Below, piece after piece: positions 26,802 to 35,505 of a DNA stretch of 64,000 bases. Within the stretch, counting starts at the first letter, position 1; each line of letters begins with the position of its first letter. This DNA is from CAWEPK01 sp963835595 (GTDB taxonomy: Bacteria; Desulfobacterota; Syntrophorhabdia; Syntrophorhabdales; WCHB1-27). The notes below the pieces were generated by a model. It did no database searches. It saw only the letters and a program-made list of their open reading frames with translations, and was not told the DNA's origin. The stretch is from assembly GCA_963835595.1 (NCBI GenBank), contig CAWIGL010000002.1:2604001-2668000 (forward strand), in the 5' to 3' direction. A program made the translations under genes and the position numbers.

Positions 26802-27049
26802 GAAAAGCGTTCAACTTGTGGATTCCCTGTAGCTTGCTACAGGGATACTATCACCCTCTCCTCACATAAAAGCTGTTTTGCGCGCTCTTTCGTTCCCGCG
26901 CTTTTCGCATCCGACTATCATCGTTGGAGCTTTGGCACACCTCATAACAGGCAATTATTGGGGTCGAGCGCCCCCTCCGCCGGTAAAGCCGGCGGAGCCT
27001 CCCCGCTCACGAAAAGCGTTCAGCGGATACCCTGCTGCTTGCAGCAGGG
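26802..27049 (+). repeat. Hairpin repeat cluster: two short units flanking a dispersed element
   Basis: Two copies of a unit GAAAAGCGTTCA...GGAT(T/A) plus hairpin occur at 26802-26844 and 27011-27049. The hairpins are CCCTGTAGC-TT-GCTACAGGG and CCCTGCTGC-TT-GCAGCAGGG. The stems differ by paired changes that keep base pairing. Between them lies the longer element (26886-27009) that recurs near 58.6 kb. No protein gene is supported in this gap; short frames here are repeat-derived. Confidence 0.8.
26886..27009 (+). repeat. Dispersed palindromic repeat, copy 1
   Basis: About 124 bp, nearly the same as 58612-58737. Shared blocks include CGCGCTTTTCGCATCCGACT, GGAGCTTTGGC and GCCGGCGGAGCCTCCCCGCT. 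It contains a GGGG...GCGCCCC stem and a perfect 9-bp stem CTCCGCCGG-taaag-CCGGCGGAG. Both copies are intergenic and in the same orientation in the window. Confidence 0.8.
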
Positions 27050-27126
27050 TCATTTATTAAAAGCCCGGGTCCGGCCGGTTCTGAAGGTCGTGCGCATCGG
27101 AAGGGGCAGGCGATGCCGCCGGCGCG

Positions 27127-27492
27127 CTATCTCTTATGGCACTCCATGCATTTCGTCGGCGCTTTCAAGCCCTGTTGCGCCACCTCTTTATGGCAGCCCA
27201 GGCACCTGTTGTGGAAGGCGTCCTTGGCCGGAATTGCCGCCCCCTTTGCCTCTTTCTCGTGGCAGGTGGTGCAGTTTTTCGGGTCCTGCGGGTCTTTGTG
27301 GTGGCACTTTACACATTCGATGCCGCGCTTCTCGTGGGTCTCGTGGGGGAAGACGACCGGGGGCATCTTGGCCCCTTCCAGCTTGATGGTTATCGGGCCT
27401 TTGGGCGGTTCTGCCGCCTTCGCGGCAGGAGACGCGAACAATATCAGCAGCAGGCAGGCAACGAGAAGGGCAGCGACCGAGCCGGCTTTCAT
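27127..27492 (-). CDS. Small tetraheme c-type cytochrome (c3/c7-like)
   Basis: A 121-residue periplasmic electron carrier. The signal peptide covers about residues 1-26 from ATG 27492, which has GGAGGTG upstream; longer readings lack support. The mature part has four heme motifs: CVKCH, CTTCH, CLGCH and CMECH, the last near the C terminus. It is divergent from the molybdoenzyme operon, with both promoters in a 230-bp gap, so it is a plausible electron partner for that enzyme or for the 13-heme cytochrome. Exact class (c3 or c7) cannot be settled by eye. Confidence 0.88.
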   Translation of the reverse strand: MKAGSVAALLVACLLLILFASPAAKAAEPPKGPITIKLEGAKMPPVVFPHETHEKRGIECVKCHHKDPQDPKNCTTCHEKEAKGAAIPAKDAFHNRCLGCHKEVAQQGLKAPTKCMECHKR

Positions 27493-27526
27493 GACGGGCA
27501 CCTCCGGGATGTATTCGATAATCATA

Positions 27527-27555
27527 AATATCCTACGAAGGCCGGCGATAGTCAA
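27527..27555 (-). promoter_or_regulatory. Candidate promoter of the tetraheme cytochrome
   Basis: On the minus strand TTGACT (27555-27550), a 17-bp spacer and GATATT (27532-27527) precede the ATG at 27492 by about 35 bp. The -10 is only 4/6, so confidence is moderate. Confidence 0.4.
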
Positions 27556-27618
27556 GACGAATATTGGCGAGCAGGCAGTCGCCAGGCCAAAAGGCAAAAG
27601 TGGGTTACGGAAAAACCA

Positions 27619-27646
27619 TTGACCTGCGCCCCAGGGAAGTTATAGA
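27619..27646 (+). promoter_or_regulatory. Candidate promoter of the molybdoenzyme operon
   Basis: TTGACC (27619-27624), a 16-bp spacer and TATAGA (27641-27646) lie about 77 bp before the ATG at 27723. A strong AGGAGG ribosome site stands just before that ATG. No clear FNR-type site was seen. Confidence 0.45.
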
Positions 27647-27722
27647 ATGGCGTGTACCTTTGTGCGTGAATGGGGCTTCACGCGCGAGGTCCTGAAGGCC
27701 GGAAGAAAAAGGAGGGGACATC

Positions 27723-29960
27723 ATGAAGCAGACCCGCAGGGAATTTCTCAAAACTGTCGCCGTGGCAGGCTCGACTGCGGCCCTTCTGGATTGCGCGGGA
27801 CTGCTCCGCAGGGCCTCTGCCGAAGAGCTTGCGGATGTCGCCGCCGAAAAGAAGGGCTATACGTACTGCGACGGCTGCAACCACGTGCCCATGTGCGGCA
27901 TGGTCTACTATAGAAGGGGCAACGTTATCACGCGGCTTCAGACGCGGCAGGACCACAACTACCCCAACAACACGATCTGCTCCAAAGGCTATGCGCAGCT
28001 CCAGGAGCAGTACCATCCCGAGCGTCTCCGGTATCCCCTGAAGCGGACCAACCCGAAGGGCCGGCCGGCGCGCTGGCAGCGCATCTCGTGGGACGAGGCG
28101 ATAGGGACCGTAGCGAAGAAGCTCCAGGCGGTCAAAGCGGGGTACGGGGCCGACAAGGTCTGCTTTTTTACGGGGGACCCGAAGGAGATGCGCCCTGTCC
28201 TGCAGCGGCTTGCCTATTCTTTCGGCTCTCCCAATTTCGGCACGGAAAGCTCGACCTGCTTCCGGTCCGTCTCGCTCGGCAGCCTGCTCCTTTCCGGTCT
28301 GCCGCGACCCGGCGCAGGCCCCGGCAAGGAGACGAAGAACTGCTTTATCTGGGGCGTCAACCAGTCCTACTCGATGGCAACGGCCATGAAGGGGCTTATC
28401 AAGGCAAAGGCCGGAGGCGTGCGCTTCTTCATCGTCGATCCCCGCCGGACGCCGATGGTCCGCACCCTCAACGGTTATCACCTGCCTTTAAGACCCGGCA
28501 CCGATGGCGCGCTCGCCCTGGGGATCATGCACGTCGTCATCAAGGAGAACCTCTACGACAGGGAGTTCGTCGATAAGTGGGTGCACGGCTTCGAGGAGTT
28601 GAAAGGCTACGTCCAGGAGTTCGCGCCGGAGAGGGCCGCGCAGATTACCGGCGTCCCCGAGGACCGCATCTACGATGCAGCCAGGGCCTTTTCTGCCGGT
28701 CCGAGCACCGTGATGCTGAGCGCCTCCCCCGTCGTCCATCACACGAACGGAAACCAGAATCTAAGGGCGGTGCTTGCGCTCTTTGCCATAACGGGCAATT
28801 TCGACAGGCCGGGCGGCATGGTGGTAGGGCCGCCCCCGATATTGCCGTCCACCACCGACGGCCACCCCGTCTTCTGCCGCCGCTCGGACCTCCTGCCGAA
28901 GCTCCAGCACCTGCGCGCGGACCGCGACTACTTCCCCGTCTGGGCGGAGCTTGTCCCGGAGATTCAGGTGAACAGGTTGCCCGAGTACGTGGACGCGGGG
29001 AAGATCCGGGCGATCGTGATGTTCGGCGGCAACGCGAAGATGTGGCCCCAGCCGCACCTCTACCAGAAGGCGCTCCGCAGGATGGATTTTTCCGTTGCGG
29101 CCGATTATTTTTACCGCCCCTGGACGCACGACTTCGTAGACATCCTGCTGCCTGCGGCCACCTGCTTCGAGCGGCTGGCGCCGGCCGCAGTCTTCGGAAG
29201 GTCGGTCTACCAGAGGCAGCCGGTGAAGCCCCTCGGCGAGGCACGCGAGGACTGGCAGATCATCGTCGATATCGGGACGGCCCTCGGGCTCAAGCAGGAG
29301 TTCTGCAACGGGAGCCTCGAGGGGGTCATAAACGAGGACCTGAAACCCACCGGCCTTACCGTCGAGCGCTTAAGGAACGCAGACGGCTGCATGGTCGCCT
29401 CGCCGTCTCAAGCCCCGCCGAAGACGCGAAAATACGAGCTCGGCATGTTGCGCCCCGACGGGAAGCCCGGCTTCGCGACGCCCACCGGCAAGGTCGAGGT
29501 ATACTCCACGATACTCAAGAAGCACGGCATCGACCCGCTCCCGACCTACAAGGAGCCGCTGGAAAGCCCTGTCTCGGACCCGAGGCTGGCGAAGCGATAC
29601 CCGCTGGTCTTCATGACGGGCGCCCGTGTGCCCTTCTATACGCACACCAAGTGGCGCGACGTGCCGTGGGTCAGCGAGCTCCAGCCGGAGCCTGTGGTCA
29701 ACCTCAACCCGAAGGACGCAGACTCAAGGGGGATCAAGGAGGGCGACAAGGTCGTCCTTGAGAACAACCACGGCCACATCACTGTCAGGGCGCACCTCAC
29801 GGAGATGGTGACGGCGGGCATCGTCGATATGTACCACGGCTGGGCCAAGCAGGACGTGAATACAATGCTGACCCGCGATTTCGACCCCATATCCGGGTTC
29901 CCACCGTACAAGTCGGCGCTGTGCAACGTGAGGAAGGCGCCGGACAACGCGGTCATATAG
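27723..29960 (+). CDS. Tat-exported molybdopterin oxidoreductase (DMSO reductase family, acetylene-hydratase-like branch)
   Basis: A 745-residue catalytic subunit. It has an N-terminal Tat signal (TRREFLK), a 4Fe-4S site at Cys49, Cys52, Cys58 and Cys86 (CX2CX5C...C) and Mo-bis-MGD domains. By recalled alignment GSPNFGTESSTC places Cys179 where acetylene hydratase has its Mo-ligating Cys. Blocks such as RWQRISWDEAI, VDPRRTPMV and LYDREFVDKWVHGFEELK also match that branch. The residue after the second Fe-S Cys is Asn, not the catalytic Asp of acetylene hydratase, so that reaction is not claimed. Thiosulfate, polysulfide or another oxyanion are options. A ferredoxin subunit and chaperone follow; no membrane anchor gene is present. 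Confidence 0.88.
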   Translation: MKQTRREFLKTVAVAGSTAALLDCAGLLRRASAEELADVAAEKKGYTYCDGCNHVPMCGMVYYRRGNVITRLQTRQDHNYPNNTICSKGYAQLQEQYHPERLRYPLKRTNPKGRPARWQRISWDEAIGTVAKKLQAVKAGYGADKVCFFTGDPKEMRPVLQRLAYSFGSPNFGTESSTCFRSVSLGSLLLSGLPRPGAGPGKETKNCFIWGVNQSYSMATAMKGLIKAKAGGVRFFIVDPRRTPMVRTLNGYHLPLRPGTDGALALGIMHVVIKENLYDREFVDKWVHGFEELKGYVQEFAPERAAQITGVPEDRIYDAARAFSAGPSTVMLSASPVVHHTNGNQNLRAVLALFAITGNFDRPGGMVVGPPPILPSTTDGHPVFCRRSDLLPKLQHLRADRDYFPVWAELVPEIQVNRLPEYVDAGKIRAIVMFGGNAKMWPQPHLYQKALRRMDFSVAADYFYRPWTHDFVDILLPAATCFERLAPAAVFGRSVYQRQPVKPLGEAREDWQIIVDIGTALGLKQEFCNGSLEGVINEDLKPTGLTVERLRNADGCMVASPSQAPPKTRKYELGMLRPDGKPGFATPTGKVEVYSTILKKHGIDPLPTYKEPLESPVSDPRLAKRYPLVFMTGARVPFYTHTKWRDVPWVSELQPEPVVNLNPKDADSRGIKEGDKVVLENNHGHITVRAHLTEMVTAGIVDMYHGWAKQDVNTMLTRDFDPISGFPPYKSALCNVRKAPDNAVI

Positions 29961-29972
29961 GGGAGGGGAGTT

Positions 29973-30560
29973 ATGGCCAGATACGGCATGGTAATAATAA
30001 CCGGCCTGTGCACGGGTTGCCAGACGTGCTCGGTTGCGTGCAAGATGGAAAACCTGACGATGCCCGGCTGCGCGCGCACGCGGATCACGGAGCGTGTGAA
30101 CGCCACGTGGGAGGTCGCAATGTGTATGCAGTGCGAGGCGCCGCCGTGCGTCGGGGTCTGCCCTGTCAAGGCAACGTCGAGGAACGATAAAGGGGTAATC
30201 GTCGTAGACCAGGATGCGTGCATCGGCTGCGGGAAGTGCATCGAGGCGTGCCCCTATGACGCAAGACGCCTCAACCCCGTCAAAGGGTATTTCAGCGAGC
30301 CCCTTCCCTTCGAGGAGATGGCGAAGAAGGCGAAAGAGGCGAACCGGCGCCATGTCGCGGGCAAAGCGGACAAGTGCGACTGGTGCCTCCACCGCATAGC
30401 GGCGAACAGGCCGCCCATGTGCGTGGAAGCCTGCACGACGGGCGCAAGGGTCTTCGGCGACCGGGACGACCCTAAATCTGCCGTCTCCCGTCTCATAAAA
30501 GAGGGGGCAAAGCAGATCAAGCCGGAGCTGGGCACGCAGCCTGCCGTCTTCTACCTGTAG
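29973..30560 (+). CDS. Four-cluster ferredoxin subunit (DmsB/PhsB-like)
   Basis: A 195-residue electron-transfer subunit with the CX2CX2CX3C sets of the DmsB family: CTGCQTCSVAC, CMQCEAPPC...C, CIGCGKCIEAC and CDWCLHR...C. Four 4Fe-4S clusters are expected. There is no signal peptide, so it is probably exported with the Tat-targeted catalytic subunit. It begins 12 bp after that gene behind GGGGAGGGG. The quinone-linked third subunit usual in this family is missing here. Confidence 0.93.
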   Translation: MARYGMVIITGLCTGCQTCSVACKMENLTMPGCARTRITERVNATWEVAMCMQCEAPPCVGVCPVKATSRNDKGVIVVDQDACIGCGKCIEACPYDARRLNPVKGYFSEPLPFEEMAKKAKEANRRHVAGKADKCDWCLHRIAANRPPMCVEACTTGARVFGDRDDPKSAVSRLIKEGAKQIKPELGTQPAVFYL

Positions 30561-30562
30561 TC

Positions 30563-31222
30563 ATGGCGCGGCATCTTCGCGACGCCCTCGGCGTCTCCTC
30601 GGCCCTTTACGGCGCCCTCGCGGCAGCCCTCTCGGAGACGCCGTCGAGGACGACGGTCGTCCGCCTTCGCGCGAAGCTGGCGGACATCCTTAAATCGCAG
30701 GACGCGTGGGATGCGCCGGAGGTATGGGAGGGGGCGCGCGAGGTGGTCGGCGCCCTCAAGGGCGTGCCGGCCGGTAAGCTCGCCGCCGATTACGCGGCGC
30801 TCTTCCTCGGCGGAAGCGAGCGCTCCGCCTGCCCTTCGGAGTCTTGCTATCTCGACGGCGGCCTTTACGGCGCCTCGACGCTCGCAGTCATGAAGGCTTA
30901 CGCGGCTGAAGGCTTTGTTAAGGACCCTGCCTTCAGCGAGCCGGACGACCACATAGCCGTGGAGCTTCTCTTCAGGTGCGCCTGCGGGATGGACCTTGCG
31001 GCTGCGATCGGGCGCGACGGGCCTGAAGCGCCCTCCTCCATGAAGGAGGCGCGGGCCTGCCTCGATTTCGTCTCCGGCCACCTGCTCAAATGGGCGCCCC
31101 TTCTCGCGGAGCGCGTCGTGACGACGGCGCAGACGCCCTTCTACCGCGCGTTGCTTGCGCTCACCCGCGACCTGGTCATGGCGGACGCGCGCCTTCTTGC
31201 GGGTCTCACACGCACGCCATAG
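30563..31222 (+). CDS. TorD/DmsD-like molybdoenzyme chaperone
   Basis: A 219-residue, all-helical cytoplasmic protein with the hallmark EPDDHIAVELLF and DYAALFLGG...CPSESCYLDG. Such chaperones bind the Tat signal and hold the apo-enzyme until cofactor is inserted. It starts 2 bp after the ferredoxin subunit and closes the operon. The next gene is convergent, 46 bp away, with no evident terminator hairpin. Confidence 0.88.
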   Translation: MARHLRDALGVSSALYGALAAALSETPSRTTVVRLRAKLADILKSQDAWDAPEVWEGAREVVGALKGVPAGKLAADYAALFLGGSERSACPSESCYLDGGLYGASTLAVMKAYAAEGFVKDPAFSEPDDHIAVELLFRCACGMDLAAAIGRDGPEAPSSMKEARACLDFVSGHLLKWAPLLAERVVTTAQTPFYRALLALTRDLVMADARLLAGLTRTP

Positions 31223-31268
31223 CGCCGGGGCGGTTGAGGGGAAGGGGAATTAAAACGAGGCCGGGGGC

Positions 31269-31892
31269 TTAGGGCAGGAAGCGTTTCTTCATCTCCGCCA
31301 GGCTCATGCGGGCGAGGTCGTCGATGTCCGCGCGGGCGACGCGGGCCATAATCCGCCTTCTTTCCGCAGTGCTTTTCACGTTTTGCAGCAGGTAGTGCCT
31401 GAACGCGCCTACGCGCCTTGCATAAGACGCGTAATCGGCCGTCAGGCACTGCGCGATCTCCCGCCTTAGCTTTTTCGACAGCATGGGGAGCACGCCTGAC
31501 GTAGAGACGGCAATCGTTATCGGGCCTTTTCGTATAGTAGATGGAACGATAAAGTCGCAAAGGTCCGGGGCGTCCGCCGCATTCATCGGCACGGCCCGCC
31601 GGTGCGCCTCCGCCCTGACCTGCCGCGTGACCTCTTCTTTCCCGGCCGCGGCAAAGACGAGCGCGGCCCCTTCGAGGTCTCCCTCCCGGTATGCCCTCCG
31701 GGCAAGCTCGATCTTGCCTTCGGCAGCGAGGCGCGCGATGCCTTTCGTCACCGCCGGGCTGACGAGCCTTACGTGCGCGTGAGCCGCAAGGAGCGCGCGC
31801 GCCTTGCGGCCGGCGACCGCGCCCCCTCCGATCACGACGCAGAGCCTTCCGCTAAGGTCCAGAAAAAGCGGATAGAAAGCGGTCGTCTTCAT
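31269..31892 (-). CDS. Precorrin-2 dehydrogenase / sirohydrochlorin ferrochelatase-like (CysG N-terminal, Met8-like)
   Basis: A 207-residue protein starting FYPLFLDLSGRLCVVIGGGAVAGRKA, the NAD-binding signature of the siroheme synthase N-terminal domain; DLCDFIVPSTIRKGPITIAVSTSG follows. It oxidises precorrin-2 and may insert iron, leading to siroheme or d1/alternative heme routes. Start ATG 31892 overlaps the glgX stop (ATGA); longer upstream readings are glgX shadow. It is away from hemA/hemC, which lie about 11 kb upstream. Confidence 0.9.
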   Translation of the reverse strand: MKTTAFYPLFLDLSGRLCVVIGGGAVAGRKARALLAAHAHVRLVSPAVTKGIARLAAEGKIELARRAYREGDLEGAALVFAAAGKEEVTRQVRAEAHRRAVPMNAADAPDLCDFIVPSTIRKGPITIAVSTSGVLPMLSKKLRREIAQCLTADYASYARRVGAFRHYLLQNVKSTAERRRIMARVARADIDDLARMSLAEMKKRFLP

Positions 31893-34023
31893 CGTGCTGT
31901 CAGTATCGCGAAAGACCGGCCGGTCATAGTGAAGCGGTCCTGCACCAGTATAGGTTTTTCGGAGCCCGCGGCGCAGATGTCGTCCGGCGCGGACCTCGAC
32001 GTATCGACCGCCTGCCGCCACGTCTTTCCGCCAGGCGCGGGGGGTATGGTAAACTCTTTATCCTCCGGTCCCGCGTGGAACATCAGGTAGATCTCCTCGC
32101 TTCCGTGGACCATGCAGGCGAGGCTGCGGCTCTCGTATTCCCAGCCCTGCGGCCCTCCGTCGGGTGCGTGCCACGATATGTCTGAGTCCGTATAGAACGT
32201 CGGCTTGATGAGGGCCTCGTTCCTTTTCCTGAAGGCGATCATCTCAGCGGTGAACCTGAACAGGCCGCGGTTCTTCGCAAGCAGGTCCCAGTCATACCAG
32301 GAGATCTCGTTGTCCTGGCAGTATGCGTTGTTGTTGCCTTTCTGCGTCCGGCGGAACTCGTCTCCTCCCGAAAAAAGCGGCACGCCGCGCGAGACGAAAA
32401 GCGTGGCGATGAAGTTCTTGATCTGGCGGAGCCTGACGGCCTCTATCGCGGGGTCGTCCGATTCCCCCTCTACGCCGTAATTACAACTATAATTGCAGTC
32501 CGTGCCGTCCAGGTTGTCGTCCCCGTTCGCCTCGTTGTGCTTTTCGTCGTAGCTCACCAGGTCGTTCAGGGTGAAGCCGTCGTGGCAGGTCACGAAATTG
32601 ATGCTGTTGAGCGGCTCCTTGCCCGCCTTCTGGTAGATGTCGGAGCTCCCCGCTATGCGGGACGCCAGGACCCCGACCATCCCCTGGTCCCCGCGCCAGA
32701 ACATGCGGATATCGTCGCGGTATCTGCCGTTCCATTCCGACCATCGGCGGCCGGGGAAGGAGCCGACCTGGTACGCCCCTGCTGCGTCCCATGCCTCGGC
32801 GATCAGCTTTATCTCCGCGCAATATCGGGTTTTCCGATATCTCGGCGAGAAGGGGCGGGTTATTCATGATCTCGCCGTTCTCGTCGCGTCCCATGACGGA
32901 GGCGAGGTCGAAGCGGAAGCCGTCCACGTGCATCTTGATGACCCAGTAGGTAAGGCAGTCGATGATGAACTGGCGCACGACCGGGTGGTTGCAGTTGACC
33001 GTGTTGCCGCACCCTGAATAGTTCTTGTAGCATCGCTTGTCCTGTTCGAGCATGTAGTAGATCGTGTTGTCGAGGCCCCGGAACGAGAGGGTCGGGCCGA
33101 GTCTGGTTGCCCTCCGCCGTGTGGTTGAAGACGATGTCGAGGATGACCTCCATGCCGGCCGCGTGCAGCTCCTTCACCATCCGCTTGAATTCGGCCACCT
33201 GGCCGTTCTCCTCGCGTCCGTCCGGCGTAGCTCGCTTTCGGGGCGAAGAAGGAGACCGTGCTGTACCCCCAGTAGTTCTTGAGCGGCGCGCCCGTCAAGC
33301 GGGTTTAGCCTGTCCGGCTCGTGCTCGTTGAACTCCTGGACGGGCAGTAACTCTACGGCGGTTACGCCGAGCTCCTTCAGATAGGGGATCTTTTCGATGA
33401 CCCCTCTGTAAGATGCCCGGCCGCTCGACGCCCGACGAGGGGTGCACAGTCAGGCCCCGCACATGGGTCTCGTAGATGACCGTCTCCGACCAGGAGATCC
33501 TGGGCGGCATATCGTCCCCCCAGTCGAAGCGGTTGCCCGTGACGACGCACCTGGGCGCAGAGTCGGCGTTATCAACGGTGGAGAAGGAAAGGTCGCCGTT
33601 GGAGGCGGCCGGGTCGAAGCCTTTGGCCTTCAGGAAATCCCAGTGTGACGGGGACGAAAGGGCGGTCGCGTAGGGGTCGAGGAGCAGCTTGTGCTTGTTG
33701 AAGCGCTGCCCCTCGGTCGGCCTGTACGGCCCGTCGATCCGGTAGGCGTAAAGCTGGCCGGCCGTGACGCCCTCGACCCATACGTGCCAGATGTCGCCGG
33801 TCCGGTTGTGCGCCGGGTCGAGATCGATGGTCTGATACGGCTCGATGTCGCCGGGGCGGTCAAAGAGGAGGAGCCTTACCGCCGTCGCGTTGCGGCTGAA
33901 TACGGCGAACTGCGCTCCGTCGTCGTGCAGGTGGACGCCCAAAGGGAGGGGATAGCCTGGATAGAACCGGCCCCTCCCCGGCCGCCCCTTCGGCGCTCCC
34001 GCATCTCGTTGCCCTTCCTTCAT
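31889..34023 (-). CDS. glgX: Glycogen debranching enzyme GlgX, five frameshifts
   Basis: An isoamylase-type GH13 enzyme that cleaves alpha-1,6 branches of glycogen. An N-terminal CBM48-like part precedes GH13 motifs: VILDIVFNHTAEG, GFRFDLASVMG (nucleophile Asp), LIAEAWD (acid Glu) and TCHDGFTLNDL. Frame shifts by one extra base near 33414, 33297, 33223, 33102 and 32819. Removing these gives 709 residues, normal for GlgX, with every conserved block in order. No in-frame nonsense codon was noted. Five hits within 600 bp of a gene otherwise well preserved is unusual: either local sequence error or very recent inactivation. Confidence 0.85.
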
Positions 34024-34319
34024 ACTTTCTCATTCTAGCCTTTTATCAATGGAAGATGCAAGGAAAAGCGGTTTATCCGCACGAATCATAGGAAAGACAA
34101 CAGGAAAGCCTTGAAGGCCGGTTTGCGGGGCCGGAGAGATTTTCGATGCATGACGAGGAGTCGTGGAGGTGCGCGCCGCAGCATATAAAACAATAGGCCG
34201 GGTACCCGCGCTCCGAGCTTGCGGGCACCGCCAGGCGGTCGGGCGGGTGGCAAGTGAGGACGCGCGCCGAACACGAGGACGAAGTCAGGCGCGAAAAGGT
34301 CACGGCCCCAATCCATATG
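34024..34319. other. Gap between glgX and the ftsB promoter
   Basis: About 300 bp without a gene I can support. A Cys-rich minus-strand frame (34303-34073) hints at a small zinc-ribbon protein, but it has no ribosome site, no recognisable family and a competing frame over the same bases. Any glgX promoter would lie here; I see no clear match. Confidence 0.4.
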
Positions 34320-34348
34320 TTGACATTTGGGGTGCGAGCCGTTAAGAT
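34320..34348 (+). promoter_or_regulatory. Strong promoter directly before the ftsB-like gene (leaderless transcript likely)
   Basis: A perfect TTGACA (34320-34325), a 17-bp spacer and TAAGAT (34343-34348). Only six bases separate the -10 from the ATG at 34355, so transcription should begin at or next to the A of the start codon. No Shine-Dalgarno sequence precedes the gene. Confidence 0.75.
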
Positions 34349-34354
34349 AAGACC

Positions 34355-34633
34355 ATGCTGGCGGATGCGGCGAAGAAGTATGGCCTTATCGCTCTGGCCC
34401 TCGCGCTGCTTTTCGTTGTCTGCCTTTCAGAGAACGGTGTTGTCGAGTACTTCAAGCTGAAAAGCCGCATCCACGCCGTTGACGCCTCGATCAAACGTCT
34501 CCGGGGCGAGAACGTGACGCTTAAGGCCGAGATAGACCGCCTGCGGAATGACGACCGCTACCTCGAAGACGTCGCGCGCAAGAAGTTCGGCTTGATAAGG
34601 GAAGGCGAGAAGGTTTACAGGATTGAGAAATGA
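34355..34633 (+). CDS. FtsB/DivIC-like septum formation initiator
   Basis: A 92-residue bitopic membrane protein: a short cytoplasmic N terminus, one transmembrane helix (about 9-25) and a periplasmic coiled coil (SRIHAVDASIKRLRGENVTLKAEIDRLR). It ends with the conserved YLEDVARKKFGLIREGEKVYRI. FtsB-like proteins join FtsL and FtsQ in the divisome. It heads a 13-gene operon of envelope genes and overlaps the next gene by 4 bp. There is no ribosome site; the promoter is positioned for a leaderless mRNA. Confidence 0.9.
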   Translation: MLADAAKKYGLIALALALLFVVCLSENGVVEYFKLKSRIHAVDASIKRLRGENVTLKAEIDRLRNDDRYLEDVARKKFGLIREGEKVYRIEK

Positions 34634-35505
34634 AGTACGAAGGCATGATTTACCGGCCTCCGAGCGAGGCTTACAGTCTCATACTCCAGGTCACGGTCGG
34701 CTGCTCCCATAACAGGTGCACGTTCTGCGGCTCCTTCAAGGACAAAAAGTTCAGGGTCAAGAGCCTCGAAGAGATACGCGAGGACGTTGAAGAGGCGAAG
34801 GCGTACGAGCGCTACGTCAAGAAGGTCTTCCTGGCGGACGGCGACGCCCTCATCATCCCCCAGAAGCGGCTTGTCCCCATCTTCGAGCTTATCAAGGGGG
34901 CCTTCCCGAGGCTTGAGCGGATAGGCATTTACGGCAACGCGAAGTCTATCCTCAAGAAATCGGTTGACGAGCTTAAAGACCTCAAAGATATGGGCCTCGG
35001 CATCGTCTACCTCGGCGTCGAATCGGGCGACCAGGTGACGCTCGACCGCGTGAACAAGGGGACGACCCTCGACAAGATGGCGGCGGCGGCCGCGCGGGTA
35101 AAAGAGGCGGGGATCACCCTTTCTGTCACCGTACTTCTCGGCCTCGGCGGAGTCGAGCGCAGCGAGATACACGCGGAGGAGACGGGCAAGTTCTTGAGCA
35201 GGATCGACCCGGAGTATGTCGGCGCCCTAAGCCTCATCATCGTCCCCGGCACGCCCCTCGCCGAAGAGATAGAGAAAGGCGCGTTCGTAGTGCCCGACCC
35301 CTACCAACTCCTCAAAGAGCTTTCGATAATGATCGCCAACACGAACGTTACGCACACGTTTTTTGCCTCGAACCACGCCTCGAACTACCTGCCGGTCAAG
35401 GTCTGGCTGCCCGAAGACAAGGCAAGGGCGCTTCGGGCGATCGACCACGTCCTCAACAGGAGAGACCCTGCGCTTCTGAGACCCGAGTCTTCGAGGGCGC
35501 TCTGA
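34630..35505 (+). CDS. Radical SAM protein, function unknown
   Basis: A 291-residue radical SAM enzyme. The cluster motif is CSHNRCTFC, a CX4CX2C spacing rather than the usual CX3CX2C. It is followed by GIVYLGVESGD and a conserved LSLIIVPGTPLAEEIEKG block. It resembles a widespread uncharacterised bacterial family with the GCSHN.CTFC signature. It overlaps the ftsB-like gene by 4 bp and the thioesterase by 1 bp. No substrate can be named. Confidence 0.85.
   Translation: MKYEGMIYRPPSEAYSLILQVTVGCSHNRCTFCGSFKDKKFRVKSLEEIREDVEEAKAYERYVKKVFLADGDALIIPQKRLVPIFELIKGAFPRLERIGIYGNAKSILKKSVDELKDLKDMGLGIVYLGVESGDQVTLDRVNKGTTLDKMAAAAARVKEAGITLSVTVLLGLGGVERSEIHAEETGKFLSRIDPEYVGALSLIIVPGTPLAEEIEKGAFVVPDPYQLLKELSIMIANTNVTHTFFASNHASNYLPVKVWLPEDKARALRAIDHVLNRRDPALLRPESSRAL

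Noticed and set aside
26878..27060. Short protein with RFSHPTII similar to one near 58.7 kb
   Set aside because: The similarity is explained by the dispersed DNA repeat with its stem-loops; no start signals are present.
27723..29960. Calling the molybdoenzyme an acetylene hydratase
   Set aside because: The catalytic Asp next to the Fe-S cluster is Asn, the cluster spacing differs, and a Tat signal and ferredoxin subunit are present, unlike the monomeric cytoplasmic enzyme.
34073..34316. Cys-rich small minus-strand proteins between glgX and ftsB
   Set aside because: Two overlapping frames compete, neither has a ribosome site or a clear zinc-ribbon pattern.
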